The notes: generated from the sequence alone by a model not told the origin. Positions 16,639-25,846 are shown, counted from the stretch's first letter. The stretch is 64,000 nt of DNA from Pontiella agarivorans (GCF_034531395.1 NZ_JARVCO010000007.1:372001-436000), one strand, 5' to 3'. Program-made: numbers and translations.

Positions 16639-17595
16639 TTAAATAGCCCAGGCGAGCAGGAGAGGAATGGTGATGACGCCGGCAATGTGGGTGACGAGCA
16701 GGGTGGAGGCAATAAAGTCGGAATCGCCGCCGAAACGTTCACTGAAAATCAGGCTGGTGACGGCGGCGGGCATCGTAGCGATGACGCAGAGAATACCGTA
16801 TGCGGTTTCCTCCATTGGAATCATTTTAAGAACCAGGATGAAAAGGATCGGGGTGGCGATCAGGCGTAATGCGGAGAGCAGCCAGACATGTCCATCGAAC
16901 GCGGCTTTGACATCGAGCGCGGCAATGCGGCTGCCGGATACCACCATTGAAACAGCGACAGCGGCGCGGCCGATGGTTTCGGCCCCGAAGTCTGCCAGTT
17001 CCAGTATGCGCAGAACCAGATCGGAGGCGATTCCAACATTTGGAATTTCCGGATGAAGCAGATCGCGAACGCAGACCCAGCAGATGGAAAAAATCAGAAC
17101 GATCAGCGGCGGGCCGAACATCATGCGTATGCCTTCGCTCAGTTTACTGGATCGGTTGAACAGAAAAACGCCGACGGTCCAGACGGTAAGCTCGAAACCC
17201 ATAGAGGCAAAGACGAGCAGTGCAACGCCTTTTTCGCCCCAGGCGAGCATGACGAGAGGGAGAGGCAGGAACAGATAGTTGTTAATGGTGTTCTGGAAGA
17301 GAAAGGCACTGGCACGCTGCCGGTCGATGCCTTTCAGAAATTTGAGTGCAAGGAGGCCGAGCAACAGGCCGGTTCCGGCAATAGCCAGCGCCATTACGGG
17401 CATAATCCAGTTGGCCGCAAGTTCCCGGGCATCGAGTTTGGTGACGGAGGAAAAAATGAGGCAGGGATAGATTACTGCGATCAGCACCCGAACCATTTCG
17501 GACGTGCCTACTGCGCTGATCATACCGCGTTTTCGGACAATGAAGCCGATCAGCATCAGGATCAGAATAAATAAAATCTGGAGCGCGTAGTTCAT
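16639..17595 (-). CDS. AEC family (auxin-efflux-carrier-like) transporter
   Basis: A 318-residue inner-membrane protein with about ten hydrophobic segments in two halves. The N-terminal MNYALQILFILILMLIGFIVRKRG and IAVIYPCLIFSSV are characteristic of the AEC/YfdV/MdcF group, which moves small carboxylates such as malate or malonate in bacteria. I start at ATG 17595; the frame runs open to 17793 but the extra 66 residues are polar, overlap the divergent LDH start and are not family-like. A divergently transcribed D-lactate dehydrogenase-like gene 123 bases away makes a carboxylate substrate plausible. Confidence 0.86.
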   Translation of the reverse strand: MNYALQILFILILMLIGFIVRKRGMISAVGTSEMVRVLIAVIYPCLIFSSVTKLDARELAANWIMPVMALAIAGTGLLLGLLALKFLKGIDRQRASAFLFQNTINNYLFLPLPLVMLAWGEKGVALLVFASMGFELTVWTVGVFLFNRSSKLSEGIRMMFGPPLIVLIFSICWVCVRDLLHPEIPNVGIASDLVLRILELADFGAETIGRAAVAVSMVVSGSRIAALDVKAAFDGHVWLLSALRLIATPILFILVLKMIPMEETAYGILCVIATMPAAVTSLIFSERFGGDSDFIASTLLVTHIAGVITIPLLLAWAI

Positions 17596-17718
17596 AAAAT
17601 TTCCAATGTCTGGGGTAGGGAATAAGCCGACTCGCCTGGATTGGAAAGTACCATTTTTGTTTTTTAACGTTAAAAGGGTTCGAGCCGGTGCCCGGGATGC
17701 GGTAAATGAAACCTCATT

Positions 17719-18717
17719 ATGAAGATAGCATTTTTCAGTACCAAACCTTATGATAGAAAGTTTTTCGATCGGTGTAATGAGGGCTTCGGCCATGAGATTA
17801 CCTACTTCGATACGCGTCTTGTCCGGGAAACGGTTAAGCTTGCAGAGGGCTTTGAATGTGTCTGCGTTTTTGTGAATGACCGCGTGGATGCCTCTGCGCT
17901 GATTGCGCTGGCGGCGCAGGGTACCCGGCTGGTGGCGCTGCGGTGCGCCGGATTTAATAATGTCGATATCAAGAGCGCGAAAGAGCTGGGTGTGACTGTG
18001 ATGCGTGTTCCGGCGTATTCACCGTATGCGGTGGCGGAGCACACCGTTGGGCTGATGCTGGCACTGAATCGTAAGATTTATTGGGCCAATTCGCGCGTTA
18101 AAGAAGGTAATTTTTCACTGGACGGTCTGTTGGGCTTTGATATGCGGACTCGGACGGTCGGGTTGGTGGGTACCGGAAAAATCGGGGAGCGTGTGGCCAG
18201 TGTGCTTTCGGGCTTCGGTTGCCGGATTATTGCGCACGACAAAGTGGAAAATCCGGTTTGTAAGGAACAGTTCGACGTCGAATATGTGAGTCTGGATGAG
18301 TTATTTTGCACCTCGGATATCATTTCGCTGCATTGTCCTCTTTTCAAAGAAACCATGCATCTGATCAACAGTGAGACGATTTCGAAAATGAAAAAAGGCG
18401 TCATGATCATCAATACCAGCCGCGGCGCGCTGATTGATGCCAAAGCGGCGATCGAGGGGCTGAAGTCGGAAAAAATCGGCTATCTGGGCATCGATGTTTA
18501 CGAAGAGGAGGAGGAACTCTTTTTCGAAGATAAAACGTTTGAAATTCGAACCGACGATGTTTTTGCTCGTCTGACGACTTTCCCGAATGTGGTGATTACC
18601 GGTCACCAGGCCTACTTTACGCAGGAGGCGGTTACTGCCATTTCAAAAACCACGCTCGAAAATATCACAGCCTATGAAAACGGCGGCGAGCTGGAGAATG
18701 CAGTGATTTCGGACTGA
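17719..18717 (+). CDS. ldhA: D-2-hydroxyacid dehydrogenase, D-lactate dehydrogenase type
   Basis: A 332-residue NAD-dependent enzyme close to fermentative D-LDH: MKIAFFSTKPYDRKFFD start, LRCAGFNNVD, Rossmann loop GLVGTGKIGERV (about 146-157), catalytic arginine in NTSRGALID, glutamate in DVYEEEEE and histidine in ITGHQAYFTQEA. It reduces pyruvate to D-lactate, regenerating NAD+. Complete and standard in length. The intergenic region upstream (17596-17718) should hold its promoter and that of the divergent transporter, but I cannot fix the -35/-10 boxes. Confidence 0.92.
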   Translation: MKIAFFSTKPYDRKFFDRCNEGFGHEITYFDTRLVRETVKLAEGFECVCVFVNDRVDASALIALAAQGTRLVALRCAGFNNVDIKSAKELGVTVMRVPAYSPYAVAEHTVGLMLALNRKIYWANSRVKEGNFSLDGLLGFDMRTRTVGLVGTGKIGERVASVLSGFGCRIIAHDKVENPVCKEQFDVEYVSLDELFCTSDIISLHCPLFKETMHLINSETISKMKKGVMIINTSRGALIDAKAAIEGLKSEKIGYLGIDVYEEEEELFFEDKTFEIRTDDVFARLTTFPNVVITGHQAYFTQEAVTAISKTTLENITAYENGGELENAVISD

Positions 18718-18748
18718 TGTCGTTTTTTCGATGACAGGGAATGCTGAT

Positions 18749-18763
18749 TTCCAGCCTTTGGAA
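18749..18763. repeat. Palindrome TTCCAGCCTTTGGAA
   Basis: Between ldhA and rpsA. Confidence 0.88.
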
Positions 18764-18919
18764 AAAGAGGAATTACCGCTTGCATGAGAGCAGGATACGT
18801 CTATTATGGCGCGCTCGTTCATGGGAGAAGTGTGTTTCGGCTGAGTGGCCGGCGCTTTGAACATGGTTGTAAATAAAATTAAACAAAAAGGTCAGGGTGC
18901 GCGTGTGCCCGCTTTAAAC

Positions 18920-20644
18920 ATGGAATCAACAACTAACAAAGACCTGGGTGCGGACAACGCAGCCATGGAAGCAATGTACGACGAAACCCTGAAAAACTTC
19001 ACGGAAGGTTCGATCGTACCCGGCAAAATCCTGAGCGTAATTGACGGCGATGTGCTCATCGATATCGGATACAAATCCGAAGGCATCGTTCCTGTACAGG
19101 AATTCAAAGATCTCGACGAAGATCCCGTCGGCCAGGAAACAGAAGTTTTCCTCGAACAGCTCGAAGACAAAGACGGAATGATCGTCATTTCCAAACGCCG
19201 TGCTGAACAGCAACGTGCATGGGACTACGTCGTTAACGAATGTGAAGAAGGCAGCATTGTTGAAGGCACCATCAAGAACATCGTTAAAGGCGGCTTCATT
19301 GTTGATGTCGGTGTTGACGCGTTCCTTCCGGGCTCCCAGCTCGATGTTACCCCGGTTCGTAATCCTGACGAACACATGGGTAAAACCTATCAGTTCCGTA
19401 TCCTCAAGATTAACCTTGAGCGTAAAAACATCGTTGTATCCCGCCGCGAACTCATTGAAGAGTCCCGCCGCGAATCCCGCCGTAAGATCCTTGCGGAAAT
19501 CCAGGTCGGCCAGGTCCGTCCGGGTGTGGTCAAGAACATCACCGACTTCGGTGCATTCGTTGATCTCGACGGCATCGACGGCCTGCTCCATGTCACCGAT
19601 ATGACTTGGGGCCGCATCAACCATCCGTCCGAGCTGCTTAAGGTCGGCGATGAACTGAATGTGATGATTCTCGATATCGACCTCGAGAAAGAACGCATCA
19701 GCCTCGGCCTCAAGCAGACCATGGATAATCCGTGGGAAGAAATCGAAGCCCGCTACCCGATCGGCGGCCGTGTACACGGTAAAGTCGTCAACCTCGCTCC
19801 GTATGGTGCGTTCGTTGAGCTCGAAGAGGGTGTCGAAGGTCTTGTTCACGTTTCTGAAATGTCCTGGACTAAACGGATCCAGCGCGCAGCAGACGTTCTG
19901 AGCGTCGGCGACGAAGTGGATGCAGTGGTTCTGAATGTCAGTACCGATGACAAGAAGATCTCCCTCGGCATGCGCCAGACCGAAGAAAACCCGTGGGAAG
20001 TGGTTGCCGGTAAATACCCGATCGGTTCGCTGGTTGAAGGTAAAGTCCGCAACTTCACCTCATACGGTGCGTTCGTTGAACTCGAAGAAGGTGTTGATGG
20101 CATGATTCACGTGTCGGATATGTCCTGGACCCGCAAGGTCAACCATCCGTCTGAAGTCCTCAAGAAGGGCGAAGAAGTTCAGACCGTGGTTCTCGAAATC
20201 GATTCCACCAATCAGCGTATCAGCCTCGGCCTCAAGCAGGCGCAGGATGATCCGTGGGCCGGCATTGTTGACCGCTACCCGATCGGTGCGAAAGTCAGCG
20301 GCATCGTCACCAAGATCTCGTCCTTCGGCGCATTCGTTGAAATCGAAGAAGGTATCGACGGTCTGGTTCACATCAGCCAGATCTCCGATGATCACGTTGA
20401 AAAAGTGAAAGACGTTCTGAATGTCGGTGATACCATTGAAGCCCGTGTGGTGAAAGTGGATCCGGTTGAACACCGCATCGGCCTGAGCGTCAAAGCCGCC
20501 AAGGTTAAAGATGACGAATTCGAAGTTCAGGAAGACATGCTCGAAGGACTGCAGTCCGGTGAAGAGCTGGTCGACCTCGGCTCCGCCTTCGATAACGCCT
20601 TCGGTGATGCCCTCGAAGAGTGGCACCCCGGTGACAAGAAATAG
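18920..20644 (+). CDS. rpsA: 30S ribosomal protein S1
   Basis: Six S1 (OB-fold) domains in a row, each with the G-x-V-x-G...F-G-A-F-V pattern: residues about 25-95, 110-175, 190-262, 275-347, 362-434 and 449-521 (574 residues). Domains 3-6 share near-identical DNA stretches. Codon use is strongly biased, as in highly expressed genes. Start choice is open: ATG 18920 (MESTTNKD) is my preference; ATG 18863 and GTG 18845 add an AT-biased basic leader. Both ATGs are preceded by nearly the same bases (CGCTTTgAACATGG and CGCTTTaAACATGG). None has a strong Shine-Dalgarno, which is common for S1. It ends at a strong terminator. Confidence 0.95.
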   Translation: MESTTNKDLGADNAAMEAMYDETLKNFTEGSIVPGKILSVIDGDVLIDIGYKSEGIVPVQEFKDLDEDPVGQETEVFLEQLEDKDGMIVISKRRAEQQRAWDYVVNECEEGSIVEGTIKNIVKGGFIVDVGVDAFLPGSQLDVTPVRNPDEHMGKTYQFRILKINLERKNIVVSRRELIEESRRESRRKILAEIQVGQVRPGVVKNITDFGAFVDLDGIDGLLHVTDMTWGRINHPSELLKVGDELNVMILDIDLEKERISLGLKQTMDNPWEEIEARYPIGGRVHGKVVNLAPYGAFVELEEGVEGLVHVSEMSWTKRIQRAADVLSVGDEVDAVVLNVSTDDKKISLGMRQTEENPWEVVAGKYPIGSLVEGKVRNFTSYGAFVELEEGVDGMIHVSDMSWTRKVNHPSEVLKKGEEVQTVVLEIDSTNQRISLGLKQAQDDPWAGIVDRYPIGAKVSGIVTKISSFGAFVEIEEGIDGLVHISQISDDHVEKVKDVLNVGDTIEARVVKVDPVEHRIGLSVKAAKVKDDEFEVQEDMLEGLQSGEELVDLGSAFDNAFGDALEEWHPGDKK

Positions 20645-20665
20645 ACTTCTTGCGCTGAATGTTGA

Positions 20666-20696
20666 AAACCTGCCCGGATTCGGGCAGGTTTTTTTG
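20666..20696 (+). terminator. Intrinsic terminator of rpsA
   Basis: Stem AACCTGCCCG / CGGGCAGGTT with a short loop and seven T residues, 20 bases after the stop. Confidence 0.93.
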
Positions 20697-20769
20697 TGAC
20701 TTTCGTGCGTGTTTGTGGCTAAATGCGCGCTTTATTTTCTGTAACGAATAAATCGGTTTGAGCAAACAC

Positions 20770-21975
20770 ATGAATATTGAAGAGCAAGTTGATTTCCTGA
20801 CAGCACGGTCGGTGGACTTTGTGAGCCGGGACGAGCTGAAAAAGAAACTCGAAAAATGCGCGGCCGAAGGGCGCGGGCTGCGGGTGAAATATGGTGCCGA
20901 CCCATCCGCACCGGATATCCATCTCGGCCATGTGGTCGGGCTCAATAAATTGCGCGAATTTCAGGATGCCGGCCATACGGTCGTTTTTATTATCGGCGAC
21001 TTCACCGGGATGATCGGTGATCCATCCGGAAAATCAGCCACGCGCCCTGCGCTGTCGAAAGAGCAGGTTGCAAAAAATGCCGAGAGCTATAAAGAGCAGG
21101 TTTTCAAGATACTCGATCCGGAAAGAACCGAAGTCCGTTTCAATTCTGAATGGCTCGGCGAAATGAAATTTGAAGACGTGATTCGTCTGACGGCCCACGT
21201 CACTGTTGCACAGATGCTGGCGCGCGATGATTTTTCCAAGCGCTATGCGGAAAACCGTCCGATCTCGCTGGTGGAATTTCTTTATCCGCTGGTGCAGGCC
21301 TACGACTCGGTCATGATCGAGGCCGATATTGAGCTCGGTGGAACCGATCAGCTTTTCAATCTGCTGCTCGGCCGTGAACTGCAGAAAGTGATGGGGCAGG
21401 AACCGCAGTGTGTGATGACGCTACCGCTGATCGAAGGGCTTGACGGCGTGCAGAAAATGTCGAAGTCGCTCAATAACTATGTGGGCGTCAACGAAGAAGC
21501 GCGCGATATGTACGGTAAATTGATGAGTGTGCCGGATGACCTGATGTGGAAATATTTTGAATATATTCTCTGCTGGCCGGCCGAAAAAGTGGCTGAAACA
21601 AAAGCCAAGGTGGAACACGGAGAACTGCATCCGCGTGCGGTGAAGGATATGCTCGGTCAGGGCGTGGTTTCCCGGTTTATCGGTGAAGCCGAAGCTAAAG
21701 CAGCTTCCGAAGAATTTACGCGTATCTTTGCGCAGAAGGAACTTCCGGACGATATTCCGGAAGTCATCGTGCCGGCTGGAGAAATCGGGTTGCTCAGCCT
21801 GATGGTGCAGGCCGGGCTCTGTAAGAGCAACGGTGAAGCACGACGCCTGATCAAGCAGGGCGCGGTAAGGATTAACGACGAAAAAGTGACGGACGAACGC
21901 GCTCAGATCACGCCGGAAGACGGCATGATTATCCGCTCCGGAAAGCGTGGCTTTGCTCAGGTCAAAATTGGATAG
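20770..21975 (+). CDS. tyrS: Tyrosyl-tRNA synthetase
   Basis: A 401-residue class I synthetase charging tRNA-Tyr. HLGH (the HIGH box, in DPSAPDIHLGHVVG, about residue 45), the tyrosine-binding region VQAYDSVMIEADIELGGTDQ, the KMSKS loop in VQKMSKSLNN, and a C-terminal S4 RNA-binding domain (LMVQAGLCKSNGEARRLIKQ) are all present. It belongs to the longer (TyrZ-like) bacterial group. ATG 20770 and TTG 20758 are both possible starts; neither has a clear Shine-Dalgarno. A long imperfect hairpin separates it from yebC. Confidence 0.95.
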   Translation: MNIEEQVDFLTARSVDFVSRDELKKKLEKCAAEGRGLRVKYGADPSAPDIHLGHVVGLNKLREFQDAGHTVVFIIGDFTGMIGDPSGKSATRPALSKEQVAKNAESYKEQVFKILDPERTEVRFNSEWLGEMKFEDVIRLTAHVTVAQMLARDDFSKRYAENRPISLVEFLYPLVQAYDSVMIEADIELGGTDQLFNLLLGRELQKVMGQEPQCVMTLPLIEGLDGVQKMSKSLNNYVGVNEEARDMYGKLMSVPDDLMWKYFEYILCWPAEKVAETKAKVEHGELHPRAVKDMLGQGVVSRFIGEAEAKAASEEFTRIFAQKELPDDIPEVIVPAGEIGLLSLMVQAGLCKSNGEARRLIKQGAVRINDEKVTDERAQITPEDGMIIRSGKRGFAQVKIG

Positions 21976-21978
21976 GTT

Positions 21979-22040
21979 CGTGACGAGTGAGCGTTGAGGC
22001 GTGATCAGCATCAGGCACACCTCAATCATCACTCATCGCG
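21979..22040. repeat. Long imperfect inverted repeat between tyrS and yebC
   Basis: Arms of about 24 bases (CGTGACGAGTGAGCGTTGAGG... and ...CCTCAATCATCACTCATCGCG) around a 12-base loop. No T run follows, so termination is unlikely. Confidence 0.6.
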
Positions 22041-22064
22041 CAGACAACACGGAGGTTAGATACA

Positions 22065-22820
22065 ATGGCAGGTCATAGTAAGTGGGCTAACATTAAGCAC
22101 AAAAAAGCGGCGGCCGATTCGGCGCGCGGTAAAATTTTCAGTAAAATCGCCAAGGAAATCATCGTGGCGGCAGCGGCCGGCGGCGGCAATGTGGATGACA
22201 ATATTCAGCTGCGTGCTCTGGTACAGAAAGCCAAAGGCGTTTCCATGCCGAAGGACAACATCGAACGTGCCATCAAGAAGGGGACGGGCGAGCTTGAAGG
22301 GGGGACTCTTGAAGAAGGTTCCTACGAATGCTATGCCGCCGGGGGAATTGCCGTGGTGGTGAAAGTGCTGACCGACAATAAAAACCGCTCGGCATCCGAA
22401 GTGCGCCATGCTTTCACCAAAGCCGGAACGGAGCTGGCCCCGCCCGGATCGGTCAGCCGTATGTTCCAGCGCAAAGGACAGATTTTTATTGAGAAAGATC
22501 AGACCGATGAAGATACGCTGATGGATGTTGCGCTCGAAGCCGGCGCCGAAGATTTGAAGACGGATGGCGATCAGTTTGAAGTGATTACCGAGCCGAATGA
22601 TTTTGATAATGTTTCCGATGCCATTACCAAAGCCGGTATTGAAATGGCTGAATCAGAAATTACGATGATTCCGGATCTCGTGACGGAAGTGACGGATGTG
22701 GATCAGGCCAAAAAAATTATGGGCTTTATTGAAGCGCTGGAAGCGCTTGATGATGTTCAGGATGTCTATTCCAACTTTGACATTTCGGATGAAATTGCGG
22801 CGCAGCTCGAAGCTGAGTAG
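22065..22820 (+). CDS. yebC: YebC/PmpR family protein
   Basis: A 251-residue TACO1/YebC protein: the canonical opening MAGHSKWANIKHKKAAADSARGK is clear, followed by the three-domain body with YECYAAGGIAVVVKVLTDNKNRS and the acidic C-terminal domain. The family has been described both as DNA-binding regulators and, more recently, as factors that help ribosomes through proline stretches. ACGGAGG precedes the ATG. It is followed by ruvC, the usual bacterial order (yebC-ruvC), but ruvAB are not here. Confidence 0.94.
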   Translation: MAGHSKWANIKHKKAAADSARGKIFSKIAKEIIVAAAAGGGNVDDNIQLRALVQKAKGVSMPKDNIERAIKKGTGELEGGTLEEGSYECYAAGGIAVVVKVLTDNKNRSASEVRHAFTKAGTELAPPGSVSRMFQRKGQIFIEKDQTDEDTLMDVALEAGAEDLKTDGDQFEVITEPNDFDNVSDAITKAGIEMAESEITMIPDLVTEVTDVDQAKKIMGFIEALEALDDVQDVYSNFDISDEIAAQLEAE

Positions 22821-22845
22821 CACATCTGTGCACAGTGTGGTTGAA

Positions 22846-22875
22846 GGGCGCGAATTTGTTCGCGTCCTTTTTTGT
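22846..22875 (+). terminator. Possible terminator/attenuator between yebC and ruvC
   Basis: GGGCGCGAA / TTCGCGTCC stem with one wobble pair and a short loop, then six T residues. It lies 20 bases before the ruvC start, so it would reduce rather than abolish read-through. Confidence 0.7.
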
Positions 22876-22894
22876 TTTCAGGGATGCTGTAGAT

Positions 22895-23407
22895 ATGGCG
22901 AAAGAGACAGTCAGAATTCTGGGGATTGATACGTCGCTGCGTTCGACAGGCGTTGCGGTGATTGAGGTTCGGGGGCAGGATATGCGGGCGTTGGCCTATG
23001 GCCGGATCCATAATAAACCAAAGCTTCCGCATTCCCAGTGTCTGGAAAATATTTATAAAACGATTTCCGACCTGATTGAGGATCATCAACCGGACTATGC
23101 TGCAATCGAGGGAGCTTTTTTTGCAAAAAACCCGAAAACAGCGATGGTGCTCGGGCAGGCGCGCGGCGCGGCGATTGCGGCTTGCGCGGTGCAGCAGTTG
23201 AGCATCTCCGAGCATACGCCGCGCAAAGTAAAGTCCTCTGTGGTGGGCACCGGGACAGCCGATAAAACGCAGGTTGCAAAAATGGTGATGCGTCTACTGA
23301 ATCTTAAAGAGCAGCCTCAGGAAGATGCCGCAGATGCGCTGGCCATTGCCATCTGCCATCATCATCAGCTGGCTCTTCCGGCAGAGATGCAGGCAAAGAC
23401 GATTTGA
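22895..23407 (+). CDS. ruvC: Holliday junction resolvase RuvC
   Basis: A 170-residue endonuclease that cuts Holliday junctions. The four acidic active-site positions are visible: GIDTSLRSTG (D at about 11), AIEGAFF (E about 69), and EDAADALAIAI (two D near 145). I use ATG 22895 (MAKETVRILGID); the frame extends upstream through the terminator and has no family similarity there. Complete. ruvA and ruvB are absent from this neighbourhood. Confidence 0.94.
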   Translation: MAKETVRILGIDTSLRSTGVAVIEVRGQDMRALAYGRIHNKPKLPHSQCLENIYKTISDLIEDHQPDYAAIEGAFFAKNPKTAMVLGQARGAAIAACAVQQLSISEHTPRKVKSSVVGTGTADKTQVAKMVMRLLNLKEQPQEDAADALAIAICHHHQLALPAEMQAKTI

Positions 23408-23487
23408 AATGATATTTTTCCTCACAGCGGACTCCAAGGTCACGGCGGACTCAGCGTTATTGTGCTCCAGCGAAGCGGGGGTGAAAA

Positions 23488-24216
23488 ATGATTAAAGATG
23501 TATGGGAGACCGAATTTGAGATTCGCTCGTATGATGTGGATACGAATTGTACGGCCCGTTTAGCAGTGTTTTGCAGATTTATGCAGGAGGCGGCCTACCT
23601 GCATGCTGAACATTTCGGGCTGGGTCACACCCACCTGGCTCCATCCAATATGGCCTGGGTGCTCGCGCGTATGCGGCTGGAAATTGAACGTTTGCCGAAA
23701 TGGGGGGAACGCGTAACGCTTCGTACCTGGCCGTCGGGCCGCGATCGTCTTTTTTATTATCGTGATTTTGAATTTACGGATGCCGCCGGCGAAACCATTC
23801 TGCTTGCGAGCACCGCCTGGTTTGTCATCGATTACAAAAAGCGCGTGCGGGTCAGTCCTGACTGGTGGACCCGTGCGGATTTTCCGGCCGGAAGAAAGCT
23901 CTTTGATTCAAAGCTGTCGAGGCTGAAAACCTGTGGTTGCACTGCGGGATCATCTATGTCGGTGAATTACGGGGATCTCGATCAAAACGGCCACGTCAGC
24001 AATATTCGGTATGTGGAATGGATCATGAATAACCTGTCGTTGGAATTTCATCAGTCACACAGGATTCTGGCTCTGGAAGTGAACTATCTTTCTGAAGCGG
24101 TCTATGGCCAGGAAGTGTCCATTTGTCAGCTTCAGGACGGTCATCTTATTAACCATGGGATTATGGCCGGCGGAGAAGACCTCTTTCGTGCACAGACGAA
24201 ATGGAAAACAATCTGA
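23488..24216 (+). CDS. Acyl-ACP thioesterase (FatA/FatB-like)
   Basis: A 242-residue double-hotdog protein that releases fatty acids from acyl carrier protein. The first hotdog opens with FEIRSYDVDTNCTARLAVFCRFMQE and has the WVLARMRLEIERLPKWGE and RTWPSGRDRLFYYRDFEF strands. The second holds DLDQNGHVSNIRYVEW, with the Asn and His of the catalytic set. GGGGGTGAAAA precedes the ATG. In anaerobes such enzymes may help tune membrane fatty acids. The 80-base spacer upstream carries GCTCCAGCGAAGCGGGGGTG, echoed before lpxB at 63150. Confidence 0.88.
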   Translation: MIKDVWETEFEIRSYDVDTNCTARLAVFCRFMQEAAYLHAEHFGLGHTHLAPSNMAWVLARMRLEIERLPKWGERVTLRTWPSGRDRLFYYRDFEFTDAAGETILLASTAWFVIDYKKRVRVSPDWWTRADFPAGRKLFDSKLSRLKTCGCTAGSSMSVNYGDLDQNGHVSNIRYVEWIMNNLSLEFHQSHRILALEVNYLSEAVYGQEVSICQLQDGHLINHGIMAGGEDLFRAQTKWKTI

Positions 24217-24234
24217 TTAACCCAGGAGATGGTG

Positions 24235-25146
24235 ATGATAAACAGAACAAATTTCATAGCAGCAATGGCTGCAGCTTCAGGAACGGTTACTTTTGCCGGA
24301 GGGCGTCAGCCGAAACCGCAGTTCAATATTTCGTTGGCGCAGTGGTCCGTCCGTAAGCTGCACCGCGGTGAAGAGCCGGGGGCCGAAAAGCTTTCTCCGC
24401 TCGATTTTGCGGTCTATGCAAAGAACTCCTGCGGTATCAGTGCGCTCGAATACGTCAACTCGTTCTATTTCGGGAAAGAGGGGAATGAAGCCTATTTTAA
24501 TGAACTGAAAAAACGGGCCGATGATCAGGGCGTTAAGAGTTTGCTGATCATGTGTGATCGCTGCGGGCGCGTAGGTGATCCGAAAGAAGCCGCGCGTATA
24601 ACAACCGTTGAAAAACACAAGCCCTGGATGGAGGCCGCTGCGCAACTCGGCTGTCATTCCATCCGTGTGAATGCGGGGAGCTCAGGGAGTTTTGAAGAAC
24701 AGCAGAAACTGGTCGCTGACGGACTGATCAGACTGGCGGAAGTTGCGAAGCCTTATGGACTGAACGTGATTGTTGAAAATCACGGCGGTCTATCCAGCAA
24801 CGGGGCCTGGCTTGCCGGTGTAATGAATCGGGTGAATCTTCCGACCGTTGGAACGCTTCCGGACTTTGGAAATTTCATGATCAACCGTAAAACCGGCGAG
24901 GAATACGACCGCTACAAAGGTATGGAAGAGCTGATGCCGTTTGCTAAAGGGGTCAGTGCAAAAAGTCATGCATTTGATGCCGAAGGCAATGAAACGACCA
25001 AAGACTATTATCGGATTATGAACATTGTGGCCGATTCCGGCTATTCCGGATACATCGGTGTTGAGTGGGAAGGCGCTGCGCCGGGAACCACCGAAGGGAT
25101 TCTGCTGACCAAAGCGCTGATTGAAAAGGCCATTGCCGCGTTGTAG
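24235..25146 (+). CDS. Exported sugar-phosphate isomerase/epimerase-like TIM barrel
   Basis: A 303-residue member of the xylose-isomerase-like AP-endonuclease-2 barrel family. A hydrophobic N-terminus (FIAAMAAASGTVTFAGG) suggests export, as is usual for PVC homologues. Probable metal ligands are in IVENHGG, LPDFGNF, KSHAFD and VEWEG. The family isomerises or epimerises sugars and inositols; the substrate is unknown. Start: AGGAG at 24224-24228 fits ATG 24235 (six-base spacing) better than ATG 24229, which abuts it. The gene lies 18 bases after the thioesterase and may be co-transcribed, though the roles look unrelated. Confidence 0.85.
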   Translation: MINRTNFIAAMAAASGTVTFAGGRQPKPQFNISLAQWSVRKLHRGEEPGAEKLSPLDFAVYAKNSCGISALEYVNSFYFGKEGNEAYFNELKKRADDQGVKSLLIMCDRCGRVGDPKEAARITTVEKHKPWMEAAAQLGCHSIRVNAGSSGSFEEQQKLVADGLIRLAEVAKPYGLNVIVENHGGLSSNGAWLAGVMNRVNLPTVGTLPDFGNFMINRKTGEEYDRYKGMEELMPFAKGVSAKSHAFDAEGNETTKDYYRIMNIVADSGYSGYIGVEWEGAAPGTTEGILLTKALIEKAIAAL

Positions 25147-25189
25147 CAAAGGTTCCGCCTGCGCCTTTCCGGGGCGGAGCACTGAAGGT

Positions 25190-25226
25190 AAAAAAGCCGA
25201 AGGTCCCGGACCTTCGGCTTTTTGAT
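25190..25226. terminator. Bidirectional terminator between convergent genes
   Basis: Stem AAAAGCCGAAGGTCC / GGACCTTCGGCTTTT with A run before and T run after, serving the isomerase on the plus strand and rubrerythrin on the minus strand. Confidence 0.93.
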
Positions 25227-25248
25227 TTAAGTCGACATCGGCCGATTT

Positions 25249-25824
25249 TTAGTAGTTTTCGCCGAGCACTTCGAAGTGTGCCTGCGGATGTGCACACGCG
25301 GGGCACATTTTCGGGGCTTCTTCGGCTTCGTGAATGTATCCGCAGTTCCGGCACTGCCAGATGACCACACCGTCTTTCTTGAAGACCTTGCCGGCTTCCA
25401 GATTGGCGAGCAGATCGCGGTATTGTTTTTCGTGCTGTTTTTCGGCGATGGAAATTTTTTCCCAGATGACCGCTGCGGCTTCAAAACCTTCCTCCCGGGC
25501 TTTGGCTGCGAAGGCCGGATAGAGATCGGACCACTCTTCATGTTCGCCTTCAGCTGCCGCTTTCAGGTTTTCTGCAGTGGTTCCGATTACCCCGGCCGGA
25601 AATTCCGCAGTGATTTCGCACATGCCGCCTTCCAGCTGTTTAAAGAAGCGCTTGGCGTGTTCTTTTTCCTGATCCGCGGTTTTGGCAAACATCGCCGAAA
25701 TCTGAACGAGACCTTCTTTTTTGGCCGCGCTGGCAAAGTAGGTGTAGCGCATGCGCGCCTGGGATTCCCCGGCGAATGATTTCATCAGATTCTTTTCAGT
25801 TTCTGTACCTTTCAGGCTTTTCAT
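25249..25824 (-). CDS. rbr: Rubrerythrin
   Basis: A 191-residue NADH-linked peroxidase of anaerobes that reduces hydrogen peroxide. The N-terminal four-helix di-iron domain has the E-x-x-H ligands (FAGESQARMRYTYFA, DQEKEHAKRFF, EHEEW, AEKQHEKQY), and the C-terminal rubredoxin FeS4 site is WQCRNCGY ... MCPAC. AAGGAGTACACATC precedes the ATG. It is last in the operon POX-GltS-fur-rbr; its regulator is immediately upstream and two upstream enzymes carry matching rubredoxin modules. Confidence 0.95.
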   Translation of the reverse strand: MKSLKGTETEKNLMKSFAGESQARMRYTYFASAAKKEGLVQISAMFAKTADQEKEHAKRFFKQLEGGMCEITAEFPAGVIGTTAENLKAAAEGEHEEWSDLYPAFAAKAREEGFEAAAVIWEKISIAEKQHEKQYRDLLANLEAGKVFKKDGVVIWQCRNCGYIHEAEEAPKMCPACAHPQAHFEVLGENY

Positions 25825-25846
25825 GATGTGTACTCCTTGTTGTTAG

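Noticed and set aside
19500-20500. Repeated DNA blocks inside rpsA
   Set aside because: These are the coding repeats of S1 domains 3-6, normal for this gene, not a tandem DNA element or CRISPR.
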